NCBI RefSeq assembly: GCF_013363975.1 | Contig: NZ_JABWGN010000002.1 | Coordinates: 124,001 to 188,000 of the forward strand | Source of the DNA: Nonomuraea montanisoli | Lineage (GTDB): Bacteria > Actinomycetota > Actinomycetes > Streptosporangiales > Streptosporangiaceae | Direction: 5' to 3' | Length of the DNA stretch: 64,000 nt | Shown here: positions 29,478-38,399 of the stretch, one piece after another | Position numbering within the stretch: position 1 is the stretch's first letter | How the letters are laid out: every line of letters starts with the position of its first letter | The notes under the pieces: model-generated | The model's input: only the letters and a program-made list of their open reading frames with translations | Databases searched by the model: none | What the model was told of the DNA's origin: nothing | Made by a program: the position numbers and the translations under genes

Positions 29478-29513
29478 GAAGGGGCGCGAGGCGGCAGCGC
29501 CTCGCGCCCCTTC
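29478..29513 (+). terminator. 16-bp stem, 4-base loop terminator after tmsB
   Basis: GAAGGGGCGCGAGGCG (29478-29493) pairs perfectly with 29498-29513 around loop GCAG. It lies ten bases after the tmsB stop. No T-run follows beyond TTC. Confidence 0.88.
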
Positions 29514-29545
29514 ACTCGTCGGCGTGCATTTGTAATGCTGTAATC

Positions 29546-29986
29546 ATGGTCTCCTTATACGAGCACGCCGGCGGGCACGAGGCCCTCCACCGTTTCGTCG
29601 ACCTCTTCTACGGCAGCGTCCTGAAGGATCCGCTGCTCCAGCCGCTCTTCGGAGCCGGCCGCCCGCACCACGTCGCGCACCTGACGGCCTTCACGGCCGA
29701 GACGTTCGGCGGTCCCGACGTCTTCACCCGCGAGATGGGCGGCTTCCCGACCCTCATCGAGGCCCACCGCGGGCTGCGCATCCGCGAGGAGCAGCGGCAG
29801 CGCTTCGTGGACCTGTTCATGGCCGCGGCCGACGACGCCGGGCTGCCGGACGACGCGCCGTTCCGCCAGGCGCTGCGGGAGCACGTCGAGTTCGGCACCC
29901 GGGTGGCCTACCAGAACTCCCACGCCGAGACCGACGACCAGCTCCATCCGCTGCGCGAGGTGCCCCACTGGGACTGGCCCTCCTAG
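29546..29986 (+). CDS. truncated haemoglobin (group II type)
   Basis: 146 residues. It has the two-on-two globin pattern: SLYEHAGGHEALHRFVDLFY, LLQPLFG, the His of TLIEAHRGLRI as proximal haem ligand, and the C-terminal helix with DAPFRQALREHVEFGTR. The aromatic residues of the group II haem pocket (FY in helix B) are visible. It binds O2 and probably NO or peroxide in the cytoplasm. The start is ATG at 29546. It lies alone after the tmsB terminator and ends seven bases from the stop of the convergent ACT-domain gene. Confidence 0.9.
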   Translation: MVSLYEHAGGHEALHRFVDLFYGSVLKDPLLQPLFGAGRPHHVAHLTAFTAETFGGPDVFTREMGGFPTLIEAHRGLRIREEQRQRFVDLFMAAADDAGLPDDAPFRQALREHVEFGTRVAYQNSHAETDDQLHPLREVPHWDWPS

Positions 29987-29993
29987 CGCGGGT

Positions 29994-30380
29994 TCACGAC
30001 TTCAGGTGCCGGGTGTCCACCCGGTGCCCCGCGGCTTCGAGGACGGTCACCGCCTCCGCGGCCCTCGGCTCCGGCACGAGGACGAGGTCGGCGTGGAAGG
30101 TCGAGGCGACGAAGACGGGGATCGCCGCCTCGGCCAGCGGCCCCACGACCGCGGCCAGCATGCCGGAGACGTCGAGGCCGTGCGCGCTCGCGCCGCCGTA
30201 CAGGCCGATCCAGCGCTCGCCCGAGCCCGACGGCCAGGCCTCGCGGACGACGGTCAGCCCCTCGGGGGCGCGGACCAGCGCGATCCACTCGTCGTCCTCG
30301 GGGAAGGTCGCGTGGGGCAGGTGCTCCACGGCGAACGCGGACGGGACGACACTGAGACGCTGGGCGGTGGATGACGACAT
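29994..30380 (-). CDS. ACT domain protein
   Basis: 128 residues. The N-terminal half (LSVVPSAFAVEHLPHATFPE, EWIALVRAPEGLTVV) and the second half (IGLYGGASAHGLDVSGMLAA, ASTFHADLVLVPE) form two ACT-like regulatory modules, as in the stand-alone ACT family related to the CASTOR/aspartokinase type. Such proteins usually bind an amino acid. No enzyme is fused or adjacent, so the ligand and target are unknown. Start is ATG at 30380. Confidence 0.82.
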   Translation of the reverse strand: MSSSTAQRLSVVPSAFAVEHLPHATFPEDDEWIALVRAPEGLTVVREAWPSGSGERWIGLYGGASAHGLDVSGMLAAVVGPLAEAAIPVFVASTFHADLVLVPEPRAAEAVTVLEAAGHRVDTRHLKS

Positions 30381-30449
30381 GGCACGTGTCTACCACGGCG
30401 AGATCACCCGCTAGGGTGTTGGACTCCTGTCGATCGCCGTGGAGGAGCT

Positions 30450-31421
30450 TTGTCCGAGATGTCAGCATTCATGACCAGGAGAGGGCTGCTCGTGGGCGGC
30501 GCCGGGGCCGCCGTCACCACGCTGCTGGGCGGCCGGGCCGCCGAGGCGTCCGCGGGAAGCACCGCCGCGGACCGGTTCGACCTGGCGGCGCCCGCCACGA
30601 GCCTGATCTGGAAGAAGGCGCTGTACGACGAGACGGTCCTGCAGTCGTTCGCCTTCGACAACGCCCACGGCCACATCTACACGGTGCAGGTCAAGAACGG
30701 GGCCGGCAGCTCGGCGGCGGGTCACCTGTGCCTGACCAGGCTCAGCCTCGGCGGCACGGTGCTCGGGCACATGTACCTCATGGGTTTCGGACACGGCGTG
30801 CAGATCGGCGTGGAGCCGTCGGGCGGGTCGGCCTACCTGTGGACCGAGACCAGCGCGGTCGCCGACGGCGCCAACGCCTGGGGCAACCGGCTCGCCAGGT
30901 TCGCCTTCGCCTCCGGCCGGACGATCACCCCGACCTCCGGCGGCGTGACGCGCTACGCGCCCGTGACCGGCGCGACCAGCACCACCTGCGCCATCGACCC
31001 CTCCACCGGCCGGCTCGTCATGCGCTACCGCAGGAACGGCGGCTTCCGCTACGCGGTCTTCCCGCTGCAGGCGGTCAAGTCGGGCTCGCGGACGCCCGTG
31101 CACGACGTCGCCCAGCCGGCCGGCCTCGGCACCTTCCAGGGCTACGCGGCCCACGGCGACTACCTCTACCTGCTCGACGGCGACGCCTACGGCTCCTCCA
31201 ACCCCGCGCCGGGCAACACCTACGTCACCTGCGTCGACCTGCGTACCGGTCGCAAGGTGCAGCGCGCGCTGACCCAGGCCGGCAAGTCGCTGGACTACCG
31301 CGAGCCGGAGGGCATGGCGATCCAGATCGCCTCGGGCCGGCCCCGGCTCTGCCTCGGCCTGGCCTCGGGCGCCGCCGGGGCCAGGAAGGCGAGCATCTTC
31401 TACAAGACCGCCCTCGTGTGA
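30450..31421 (+). CDS. Tat-exported beta-propeller protein (TagC/phage-P68-RBP-like)
   Basis: About 323 residues from the TTG at 30450. A twin-arginine signal (TRRGLLVGGAG followed by a hydrophobic stretch and GGRAAEASA) precedes a secreted domain with many Trp/Tyr/Gly strands: FDNAHGHIYTVQVKNG, LTRLSLGGTVLGHMYLMGFG and HGVQIGVEPSGGSAYLWTET. This resembles the propeller of teichoic-acid-related TagC and phage receptor-binding proteins. It may bind cell-wall glycopolymers. TTG has AGGAG at a good distance; ATG 30459 and ATG 30471 are in-frame alternatives. Confidence 0.8.
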   Translation: MSEMSAFMTRRGLLVGGAGAAVTTLLGGRAAEASAGSTAADRFDLAAPATSLIWKKALYDETVLQSFAFDNAHGHIYTVQVKNGAGSSAAGHLCLTRLSLGGTVLGHMYLMGFGHGVQIGVEPSGGSAYLWTETSAVADGANAWGNRLARFAFASGRTITPTSGGVTRYAPVTGATSTTCAIDPSTGRLVMRYRRNGGFRYAVFPLQAVKSGSRTPVHDVAQPAGLGTFQGYAAHGDYLYLLDGDAYGSSNPAPGNTYVTCVDLRTGRKVQRALTQAGKSLDYREPEGMAIQIASGRPRLCLGLASGAAGARKASIFYKTALV

Positions 31422-31430
31422 GGGACGGCG

Positions 31431-32963
31431 TCAGCGCAGCTCACGCTTGAGGATCTTGCCGGTGGCCGTCATGGGCAGGGCGTCCCTGAACTCCACGATG
31501 CGCGGGTACTTGTAGCCCGCCATGTTCTCCCTGCACCAGGCCACCAGTTCCGCCTCGGTGATCGTCGCGCCCGGGGTGCGGATGACGTATGCCTTGACCT
31601 CCTCGCCGTGCGAGTCGTGGGGCACGCCCACGACCGCGGCGAGCGAGACCGCCTCGTGCGTCAGCAGCACCTCCTCCAGCTCCCTCGGGTAGACGTTGAA
31701 CCCGCCCCTGATGATCATGTCCTTGGCCCGGTCGATGATCGCGTAGTAGCCGTCGGCGTCGCGGGTGGCGATGTCGCCCGTGCGGAACCAGCCGTCGCGC
31801 AGCACCTCGGCCGTCGCCTCGGGCCGGCCGTGGTAGCCCTTCATGACGTTGTGGCCGCGGATCGCGATCTCGCCCGGCTCGTCCTCGACCGTCTTCCACT
31901 CGGCGTCGACGAGCCGCATCTCCACGCCCCAGATCGGGGTGCCGATCGTGCCCGGCTTGGCCGGGCGGCCCGGCTGGTTGAAGCTGGCCACCGGGGAGGT
32001 CTCCGACAGGCCGTACCCCTCCAGGATGGGGATGCCGAAGGTGCGCTCGAAGTCCTTCAGCACCTCGACCGGCAGGGAGGAGCCGCCGGAGACCGTCGTC
32101 CGCAGCGTGGTCGGCAACGCGCCGCCGTCCGCGTGGACCTTCGTCAGCAGCGCCCAGTACATCGTCGGCACGCCCGCGAAGAACGTGACGCCCTCCCGGC
32201 GCATCAGCTCCAGCGCCTCGCCCGGCTCGAAGCGCGGCATGAGCACGACGGCGGCGCGCCGCCGGAAGCCGACGTTCATGACCACCGTCTGGCCGAAGGA
32301 GTGGAACAGCGGCAGCACCGCGAGGTAGACGTCGCGATCGATGTCGCGGTCGAACATCTGGTCGCAGACCAGGGTGTTCATCAGCATGTTCTGGTGGCTC
32401 AGCTCGGCGCCCTTGGGCTGCCCGGTGGTGCCCGAGGTGTAGAGGATCACCGCCGTGTCGTCGGGGGCGGTCGCCGCGGTCTCGAACGTGCCGGGCATCC
32501 CGTCCAGGGCCGCCCAGAACGACTCGCCGTGCGCCGACTCGGTGGCCAGCGGCGTGGCGGGCAGCACGAAGAAGTGCTCGCACCCCTCGGCGGCCTCGAA
32601 ACCGGCCCGGCCGCGCTCGCCCAGCGGCAGCTCCGGCGTGCCCTCGAAGCAGAACAGCGCCTTGGCGTCGCTGTCGTCGAGATGGTAGGCGATCTCGCGC
32701 GGCTGGAGCAGCACGTTCAGCGGCACCACGGCGGCCCCGGCCTTGAGGATGCCGTAGTAGACGAACGGGAAGTACGGCAGGTTGGGGCAGGCCAGCGCCA
32801 CCTTGTCGCCCGGGCCGACGCCGCGCGACACGAGCAGGTTGGCGACCTGGTTGGCGACCGTGTCCACCATCGAGTACGGCAGGCGCATGTCGCCGAAGAC
32901 CACGGCGACGCCGTCCGGGTTGTTCCTGGCGCTGTCCTCCAGCACGACGGACAGGTTGAGCAT
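31431..32963 (-). CDS. long-chain acyl-CoA synthetase (AMP-dependent)
   Basis: 510 residues. It is an ANL superfamily adenylating enzyme: ATP loop ILYTSGTTGQPKGAELSH, VFFAGVPTMYWALL, GYGLSETSPVASFN, the hinge WFRTGDIATRDADGYYAIID, and the C-terminal catalytic Lys in MTATGKILKREL. It activates a fatty or other carboxylic acid to its CoA thioester. ATG 32963 is used since GGAGG lies upstream and homology starts at MLNLSVVLEDS; an open extension upstream to 33104 is not family-like. A TetR-type palindrome lies about 60 bases upstream. Confidence 0.92.
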   Translation of the reverse strand: MLNLSVVLEDSARNNPDGVAVVFGDMRLPYSMVDTVANQVANLLVSRGVGPGDKVALACPNLPYFPFVYYGILKAGAAVVPLNVLLQPREIAYHLDDSDAKALFCFEGTPELPLGERGRAGFEAAEGCEHFFVLPATPLATESAHGESFWAALDGMPGTFETAATAPDDTAVILYTSGTTGQPKGAELSHQNMLMNTLVCDQMFDRDIDRDVYLAVLPLFHSFGQTVVMNVGFRRRAAVVLMPRFEPGEALELMRREGVTFFAGVPTMYWALLTKVHADGGALPTTLRTTVSGGSSLPVEVLKDFERTFGIPILEGYGLSETSPVASFNQPGRPAKPGTIGTPIWGVEMRLVDAEWKTVEDEPGEIAIRGHNVMKGYHGRPEATAEVLRDGWFRTGDIATRDADGYYAIIDRAKDMIIRGGFNVYPRELEEVLLTHEAVSLAAVVGVPHDSHGEEVKAYVIRTPGATITEAELVAWCRENMAGYKYPRIVEFRDALPMTATGKILKRELR

Positions 32964-33022
32964 GTCGCCTTCCTCCCTCTGCGCAGCCTCCGCGACCTCG
33001 CCGCCATCTTCGCAGGACGGCA

Positions 33023-33038
33023 TACCGACCGGTAGGTA
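33023..33038. promoter_or_regulatory. TetR-type palindrome between the acyl-CoA synthetase and GMC genes
   Basis: TACCGACCGGTAGGTA is a 16-base near-perfect inverted repeat (one asymmetric pair). It is the well-known operator shape of TetR-family regulators of actinobacterial lipid genes. It lies 60 bases before the synthetase start and 84 before the GMC start, so it could serve both. Confidence 0.7.
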
Positions 33039-33121
33039 GCAAGGGTCACAAGTGGATATGGACGCCTCCGGCCGCCTGGAGTAAGCAGGTACCACGTCAC
33101 TCACGCCTGCGAAGGAGCCAC

Positions 33122-34669
33122 ATGGAGTACGACTACGTGATCGTCGGCGCGGGTTCGGCGGGGTGCGTGCTGGCCGGCCGGCTGTCGGCCGATCCCGGGG
33201 TGAGCGTCGCGCTGGTCGAGGCGGGCGGCCCGGACGACAAGCTGGAGATCCGCATGCCGGCGGCCTTCAACAAGCTGTTCAAGACCGCCTACGACTGGAA
33301 CTACACCACCGCCAAGCAGTCCGAGATGTCCGGCCGCGAGCTGTACTGGCCGCGCGGCCGGGTGGTCGGCGGCTCCTCCTCGATCAACGCGCAGATGTGG
33401 GTGCGCGGCGGCCGGCTCGACTACGACCAGTGGGGCGTGCCCGGCTGGTCCTACGACGAGGTGCTGCCGTACTTCCGGCGGGCCGAGCACCGCGAGGGCG
33501 GCAACGCGGGCGGCGTGTACGGCACCGACGGCCCCCTGTACGTCTCCGAGCTGCGCAGCCCCAACGTCACCACGGCCGCCTTCCTCCAGGCCTGCGAGGA
33601 GCTGGGCCTGACCCGGCTGCCCGAGCTGAACGGCCCCGCCGACGAGGGCTTCAGCCCCACCCCCGTCACCCAGCACCGGGGGCGCCGGTGGAGCGCCGCC
33701 GACGCCTACCTGCGGCCCGCGCTCAAGCGGCCGAACCTGACGCTCATCACGGGCGCGACCGTGGACCGGGTGCTGTTCGACGGCTCGCGCGCCACGGGCA
33801 TCGAGCACGGCGGCGGTGCCCAGGTGCGGGCCCGGCGCGAGGTGATCCTGGCCGCGGGCGCGATCGGCTCGCCGTACCTGCTCATGCGCTCGGGCGTGGG
33901 CGCGGCGGCCGAGCTGCGCGACGCCGGCGTGCCCGTGCTGCGCGACCTGCCGGAGGTCGGCAAGAACCTCCAGGACCACCTGTCGTCCGGGGTGATCGTC
34001 CGGTGCCGGCAGCCGGTGACGCTCACCAAGGCGGAGTCCGTGAGCAACCTGCTGCGCTACCTCGTGCTGCGTTCCGGCATGCTCACCACGAACGTGGGGG
34101 AGGCCGTCGCGTTCGTCCGCACCTCGCCGGAGGAGCCGGCGCCGGACATCGAGCTCATCTTCGCGCCGGGCCCGTTCGTCGACCACGGGCTCACCCCGCC
34201 GACCGGCCACGCGATGACCGTCGGCGTGGTGCTGCTCCAGCCCGAGAGTCGCGGCCGGATCGGGCTGAACGGGCGCGACGTGGTCGTCGACCCGGGCTAC
34301 CTGGCCCGCGAGGCCGACCTCAGGCGGATGGTCGCCGGGCTGAAGACGGCCAAGCAGATCTTCGCCACCACCGCCATGCGGCCGTACGCGGACGGGCCGA
34401 TGCCGCCCTACGACGGCCCGGAGAGCGACGAGGAGCTCGCCCGGTGGGTGCGCGACCGCGGCGAGACGCTCTACCACCCGGTCGGCACCTGCCGGATGGG
34501 CGTGGACGACGCCTCGGTCGTGGATCCGGAGCTCCGGGTGCGCGGCGTCGAGGGCCTGCGCGTCGCCGACGCCTCGATCATGCCGACCCTCAATCGCGGC
34601 CACACCCACGCTCCGGCCATAATGATCGGGGAGAAGGCCGCCGATCTGATCCGGGCGGCCCGCACCTGA
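33122..34669 (+). CDS. GMC family FAD-dependent oxidoreductase
   Basis: 515 residues. It has the glucose-methanol-choline layout: FAD loop YVIVGAGSAGCVLAGRL, PRGRVVGGSSSINAQMWVRG, the second GMC signature AAGAIGSPYLLMRSGVG, and the active-site His pair in LYHPVGTCRMG and TLNRGHTHAPAIM. Closest in style to choline or long-chain-alcohol dehydrogenases. In this setting it may oxidise a hydroxyl made by the P450s. AAGGAG lies before ATG 33122. The P450 gene follows 46 bases on, but with its own promoter motif. Confidence 0.9.
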   Translation: MEYDYVIVGAGSAGCVLAGRLSADPGVSVALVEAGGPDDKLEIRMPAAFNKLFKTAYDWNYTTAKQSEMSGRELYWPRGRVVGGSSSINAQMWVRGGRLDYDQWGVPGWSYDEVLPYFRRAEHREGGNAGGVYGTDGPLYVSELRSPNVTTAAFLQACEELGLTRLPELNGPADEGFSPTPVTQHRGRRWSAADAYLRPALKRPNLTLITGATVDRVLFDGSRATGIEHGGGAQVRARREVILAAGAIGSPYLLMRSGVGAAAELRDAGVPVLRDLPEVGKNLQDHLSSGVIVRCRQPVTLTKAESVSNLLRYLVLRSGMLTTNVGEAVAFVRTSPEEPAPDIELIFAPGPFVDHGLTPPTGHAMTVGVVLLQPESRGRIGLNGRDVVVDPGYLAREADLRRMVAGLKTAKQIFATTAMRPYADGPMPPYDGPESDEELARWVRDRGETLYHPVGTCRMGVDDASVVDPELRVRGVEGLRVADASIMPTLNRGHTHAPAIMIGEKAADLIRAART

Positions 34670-34678
34670 CCGAACTCC

Positions 34679-34715
34679 TTGACGTAAGTGAGCACTTGCA
34701 CAAGGCTTTGCGGTT
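34679..34715 (+). promoter_or_regulatory. promoter/operator element of P450-1
   Basis: TTGACGTAAGT, three bases (GAG), CACTTGC. It holds a consensus-like -35 (TTGACG, 34679-34684) and the inverted repeat AAGTG-AG-CACTT (34687-34698). The -35 starts 37 bases before the ATG, so the mRNA would start at or within a base or two of the start codon. The -10 is poor (around AGGCTTT). The same element, at the same distance, lies before the second P450. Confidence 0.68.
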
Positions 34716-35969
34716 ATGACCACCTCCGCCGACATGGACCTGTCGCAGCTTCCGTTCTGGTCGCTGCCGCAGGCCCACCGCATGGAGACCTTCCGGCGGC
34801 TGCGCGCCCTCGACCAGCCCCTGTTCGTGCCGGAGCAGCCGCTGCCGTTCATCAAGAGCGGCGCGGGTTACTACGCGATCGTGCGGCACGCCGACGTGGT
34901 CGAGGCGAGCCGCACGCCCGAGGTGTTCAGCAGCGAGCCGTGCTCCAACAGCATCCCGGACATGCCGCGCTGGCTGGCCGTCTACTTCGGCTCGATGATC
35001 AACATGGACGACCCGAGGCACGCCCGGCTGCGCCGCATCGTCTCGCGCGCCTTCACCCCGCGCGTCCTCGCCAAGATGGAGGAGGACCTGGAGCGGGCCG
35101 CGGCCGAGATCGTGGACCAGGCGATCAAGGAGGGGCCGGGCGACTTCGTCACCCAGGTCGCCGCCAGGCTCCCCGTACGCGTCATCTGCGACATGATGGG
35201 CGTCCCGCCGGCCCTGCACGACCTGGTGCTGCGCCGCACCAACGTCATCCTCGGCAACGCCGACCCCGAGTACACCGGCATCGGGCCCGAGCTCACCCGC
35301 TTCAACGTGGCGCGCGGGCTGGCCCGGCTCATCCACGCCGGCTACTCGCTGAACCGCCTGGCCGCCCGCCTCGGCGACGAGCGGCGCAAGCGGCCGACCG
35401 GCGACCTGGTCAGCCTCCTCGTCAACGGCGAGGAGCGGCTCAGCTCGCAGGAGCTCGGCTCCTTCTTCATCCTGCTCGTGGTGGCCGGCAGCGAGACCAC
35501 GCGCAACGCCATCGCCCACGGGCTCAAGCTCCTCACCGACCATCCCGACCAGCGGCGGCTGCTGACGGACAACTTCGAGGGCCTCATCGGCAAGGCGTGC
35601 GACGAGATCGTCCGTCACGCCACGCCGGTGATCCAGTTCCGCCGCACGGTCACGCGCGAGCACGTCATGAACGGCATGCGCTACCGGCCGGGCGACAAGG
35701 TGCTGCTGTTCTACAACTCCGCCAACCGCGACGAGACCGTCTTCCGCGACCCCGACGCCTTCGACATCACCCGCGACCCCAACCCGCACGTCGGGTTCGG
35801 CGGCCCCGGCCCGCACCACTGCCTGGGCGCGCACCTGGCGCGGCGCGAGATGACCGTGATGTTCCGGGAGCTGTTCACCCGGCTGCCCGACATCCGGGCG
35901 GTGGGGGAGCCCGACCATCTGCTGTCGAACTTCATCAACGGGATCAAGCACCTGCGCTACGCCTACTGA
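34716..35969 (+). CDS. cytochrome P450 (1)
   Basis: 417 residues, soluble bacterial type. The oxygen-activation motif AGSETT is at 257-262, ExxR at 297-300 and the haem loop FGGPGPHHCLG at 361-371 with ligand Cys369. The SMINMDDPRHARLRRIVSRA block is the usual B'-C region of lipid/sterol-type actinobacterial P450s. It needs a ferredoxin and reductase, and none is encoded nearby. About half or more of the residues agree with the second P450 at 38436, so the two are recent paralogues. The ATG at 34716 has no ribosome site, in keeping with a leaderless mRNA. Confidence 0.93.
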   Translation: MTTSADMDLSQLPFWSLPQAHRMETFRRLRALDQPLFVPEQPLPFIKSGAGYYAIVRHADVVEASRTPEVFSSEPCSNSIPDMPRWLAVYFGSMINMDDPRHARLRRIVSRAFTPRVLAKMEEDLERAAAEIVDQAIKEGPGDFVTQVAARLPVRVICDMMGVPPALHDLVLRRTNVILGNADPEYTGIGPELTRFNVARGLARLIHAGYSLNRLAARLGDERRKRPTGDLVSLLVNGEERLSSQELGSFFILLVVAGSETTRNAIAHGLKLLTDHPDQRRLLTDNFEGLIGKACDEIVRHATPVIQFRRTVTREHVMNGMRYRPGDKVLLFYNSANRDETVFRDPDAFDITRDPNPHVGFGGPGPHHCLGAHLARREMTVMFRELFTRLPDIRAVGEPDHLLSNFINGIKHLRYAY

Positions 35970-36057
35970 GATCCCCTCTCCGGGCACTCCCTCCGGGCAC
36001 TCTCTTCGGGCACTCCCTCGGCGCTCCGTGGCCAAGCGGGTGCTAGGTTTCGCTGTC

Positions 36058-36894
36058 ATGGAGATCAGGACGATCCACGCCAACGGGGTGGAGTTCGCGT
36101 ATCTTGCCGTGGGCGAGGGACCGCTGGCCCTGTGCCTGCACGGATTCCCCGACACCGCGCACACCTGGCGGCACCTCATGCCGGCGCTGGCGGAGCGCGG
36201 CTACCGGGCGGTCGCGCCGTTCATGCGCGGTTACGCGCCGACCGAGGTCCCCGCGGACGCCGCGTACGAGGGCGCGGCGCTGGCCGCCGACGTGGCCGCC
36301 CTGCACGAGGAGCTCGGCGGCGACGACGGCGCCGTGGTGGTCGGCCACGACTGGGGCGCCTTCCCGGTGTACAACCTCGGCGGGCGCTTCCGCCGGTCCG
36401 TGGCCATGGCGGCGCCGCCGCTCGGCGCCATGCTCGGCTCGTTCTTCACGTACGAGCAGCTCAAGCGCTCCTTCTACGTGTTCCTCTTCCAGACCGAGCT
36501 GGCCGAGACCGCGGCGGCCACGCCCGGCTTCCTGGAGGGGCTGTGGCGGGACTGGTCGCCCGGCTACGACGCGGGGCGGGACCTCGAGTTCGTGCACCGC
36601 AGCCTCGGCCGGCCCGCCAACCTGGCCGCCGCCATCGGCTACTACCGGGCCATGCTCGGCACCACGCCGCCCTCGGGCCGCCACCCCGAGCCGGAGCCCA
36701 CGACCGGGCCGATCCTCTACCTGCACGGCAAGCAGGACGGCTGCCTGGACGCCGGCCTGGTCAAGGCCGTGCCGGAGCGCCTGCCGGCGGGGTCGCGGGC
36801 GGCGGCCGTGGACGGGGCCGGCCACTTCCTGCACCTGGAGCGGCCGGAAGAGGTCAACCGGCTCATCCTGGACTGGCTCGGCCCCGCCTGCTGA
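36058..36894 (+). CDS. alpha/beta hydrolase, epoxide-hydrolase-like
   Basis: 278 residues. The oxyanion motif is HGFPD, the nucleophile sits in VGHDWGAFP (an Asp, as in epoxide hydrolases and haloalkane dehalogenases, not a Ser), and the general base His is in GAGHFLHLERPE. A cap domain lies between (YEQLKRSFYVFLFQTELAE). It could open an epoxide formed by the neighbouring P450s. ATG 36058 is preferred; an open frame runs 10 codons upstream without family likeness. It lies 88 bases after P450-1 and may be read from its promoter. Confidence 0.88.
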   Translation: MEIRTIHANGVEFAYLAVGEGPLALCLHGFPDTAHTWRHLMPALAERGYRAVAPFMRGYAPTEVPADAAYEGAALAADVAALHEELGGDDGAVVVGHDWGAFPVYNLGGRFRRSVAMAAPPLGAMLGSFFTYEQLKRSFYVFLFQTELAETAAATPGFLEGLWRDWSPGYDAGRDLEFVHRSLGRPANLAAAIGYYRAMLGTTPPSGRHPEPEPTTGPILYLHGKQDGCLDAGLVKAVPERLPAGSRAAAVDGAGHFLHLERPEEVNRLILDWLGPAC

Positions 36895-36909
36895 CCACCC
36901 GGCCCGGCC

Positions 36910-36945
36910 CCGGCGCGGCCCGCCCTTTCCGCCGGGCCGCGCCGG
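36910..36945. terminator. bidirectional terminator, 12-13 bp stem
   Basis: CCGGCGCGGCCC (36910-36921) pairs with GGGCCGCGCCGG (36934-36945), with one further G-C pair and a loop CCCTTTCCGC. It lies between the ends of two convergent genes and can serve both. Confidence 0.75.
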
Positions 36946-36948
36946 CGG

Positions 36949-38196
36949 TCAGCGGTGGCGGCGGGCCGGGCGGAGGACCGCGAGGAGCGGGTGCCTGCCG
37001 GACAGGGACACCTCGATCGCCCGCTCGACGCGGAAGCCGTCCGGCACGTCTCCGGCCAGGGTCACCACCAGCCCGCCGGGCGCCAGCACGCGCCGGACCT
37101 CCCGCCACAGCAGCCCGCCGTCCCGCGCCAGCAGCCCGGCGGCGGCGACCTGGCGGCCCCAGGGCGGGTTCACCAGCACCCGGTCCACGCTCCCCGAGGG
37201 CAGGGGTAGCCGCCCCGCGTCGCCGACGACGGGGGTCACGGCCACCCCGGCCCGCCGGGCGTTGGCCGTGGCGGCCCGTACGGAGGCGGGGGAGCGGTCG
37301 ATCCCGGCCAGCCGGGCGCGCGGCGCCAGCAGACCGGCCTCCACCAGCGTCGTCCCCGCCCCGCAGCACGGGTCCAGCACGACCGGTCCCGCGCCCCGCC
37401 CGTGATCCAGCCCTGCTTCGGCGAGCCCTGCTTCGGCGAGCCCTGTCCAGGCGTGCCCTGCCCCGGCGTGCCCCTCCTCGGGAGGGGCCGCTTCGGCGAG
37501 GCCCGCGAGCCTGGCCATGGCGGCGGCCAGAGGCGGGTGGAGGGTGCCGGGGATCGAGTCCTCCTTGTACGGCCGGCGGTGCAGCGGCCGCTCGCCCAGC
37601 CGTACGGCGATGACCGCCTGGTCGTCCTCGATGGTGACCCGCCACGGCACCGCGCCCGGAGGCGGCGCCACGCCCCCCGCGCGGGAGTGGTACGGCACCC
37701 CGAGCGCCCGCGACAGCCCGGCGCCCACGGCGTCCTCGACGTCGAAGCGGCTGTAGGAGCGCCGCCCCACGAACGTCGCCGACACCTCGATCGGCCGTCC
37801 CTCGTCGCCCGACGCGCGGGCTGTCGCCGACACCTCGATCGGCCGCCCCTCATCTGCCGACGCGCGGGATGTCGCCGTCACGTCGATCGGCCGTCCCCCG
37901 TCTCTCGACGCGCGGGCCGTGTGGCGGAGCCGCAGCGCGGGGCCGGCGTCGGCGTTCTCGGCGGCCCGCCGCAGCCGCTCCAGCGCGCCGCGTCCCGCCC
38001 CGACGCCGTCCACGACGGCCGCCACCAGCAGCACGTCGTCGGCCGTCCGCAGTCCCAGCAGATCCGGTCCGGGTTCGGCCGCCTCGAACCACACCTCGCG
38101 GTGGCGCAGCCTGCGCACGACGCCCAGCTTCATGATTTCCGCGGCCACCAGGGGCTCGATGCCACGCACCGCCCTGGCCACGGCGAAAGCACGCAC
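36949..38196 (-). CDS. THUMP-type RNA guanine-N2 methyltransferase-like protein
   Basis: 415 residues. The C-terminal Rossmann domain has DPCCGAGTTLVEA (SAM loop) and VLVNPPWGRQ (the NPPW catalytic motif of amino/base methyltransferases). The N-terminal part (ARAVRGIEPLVAAEIMKLG and SYSRFDVEDAVGAGLSRAL) resembles the RlmL/TrmN-like THUMP region. It probably methylates guanine N2 in tRNA or rRNA. Three 16-residue repeats (37775-37918) and a short AGLAEAGLAEAG repeat are inserted in the linker regions. The start is GTG at 38196. Confidence 0.85.
   Translation of the reverse strand: MRAFAVARAVRGIEPLVAAEIMKLGVVRRLRHREVWFEAAEPGPDLLGLRTADDVLLVAAVVDGVGAGRGALERLRRAAENADAGPALRLRHTARASRDGGRPIDVTATSRASADEGRPIEVSATARASGDEGRPIEVSATFVGRRSYSRFDVEDAVGAGLSRALGVPYHSRAGGVAPPPGAVPWRVTIEDDQAVIAVRLGERPLHRRPYKEDSIPGTLHPPLAAAMARLAGLAEAAPPEEGHAGAGHAWTGLAEAGLAEAGLDHGRGAGPVVLDPCCGAGTTLVEAGLLAPRARLAGIDRSPASVRAATANARRAGVAVTPVVGDAGRLPLPSGSVDRVLVNPPWGRQVAAAGLLARDGGLLWREVRRVLAPGGLVVTLAGDVPDGFRVERAIEVSLSGRHPLLAVLRPARRHR
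37775..37918. repeat. 48-bp coding tandem repeat, three copies
   Basis: Units start at 37775, 37823 and 37871 (exact period 48). On the minus strand each encodes a 16-residue unit like ARASGDEGRPIEVSAT. The unit keeps frame and lies between the THUMP-like part and the SYSRFDVEDAV segment of the methyltransferase. Confidence 0.95.
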
Positions 38197-38399
38197 GTGT
38201 CCTTCTCCAACGTCGCGACCCGGGACGGCCTCTGGCCGCCCCGCATCGCCGGCGGTGGGTCATGCCGCGACCCGCCGGCGGGTCGCTAACGCAGGAAGAA
38301 GAAGAACTGCACGCGCCCATGCTAGCGATCATCGGCCGCGCTGCCGAACAGGTTTTTCCGGACTTTACGGACAGACACGTACGCTGTACGTCATGACCA

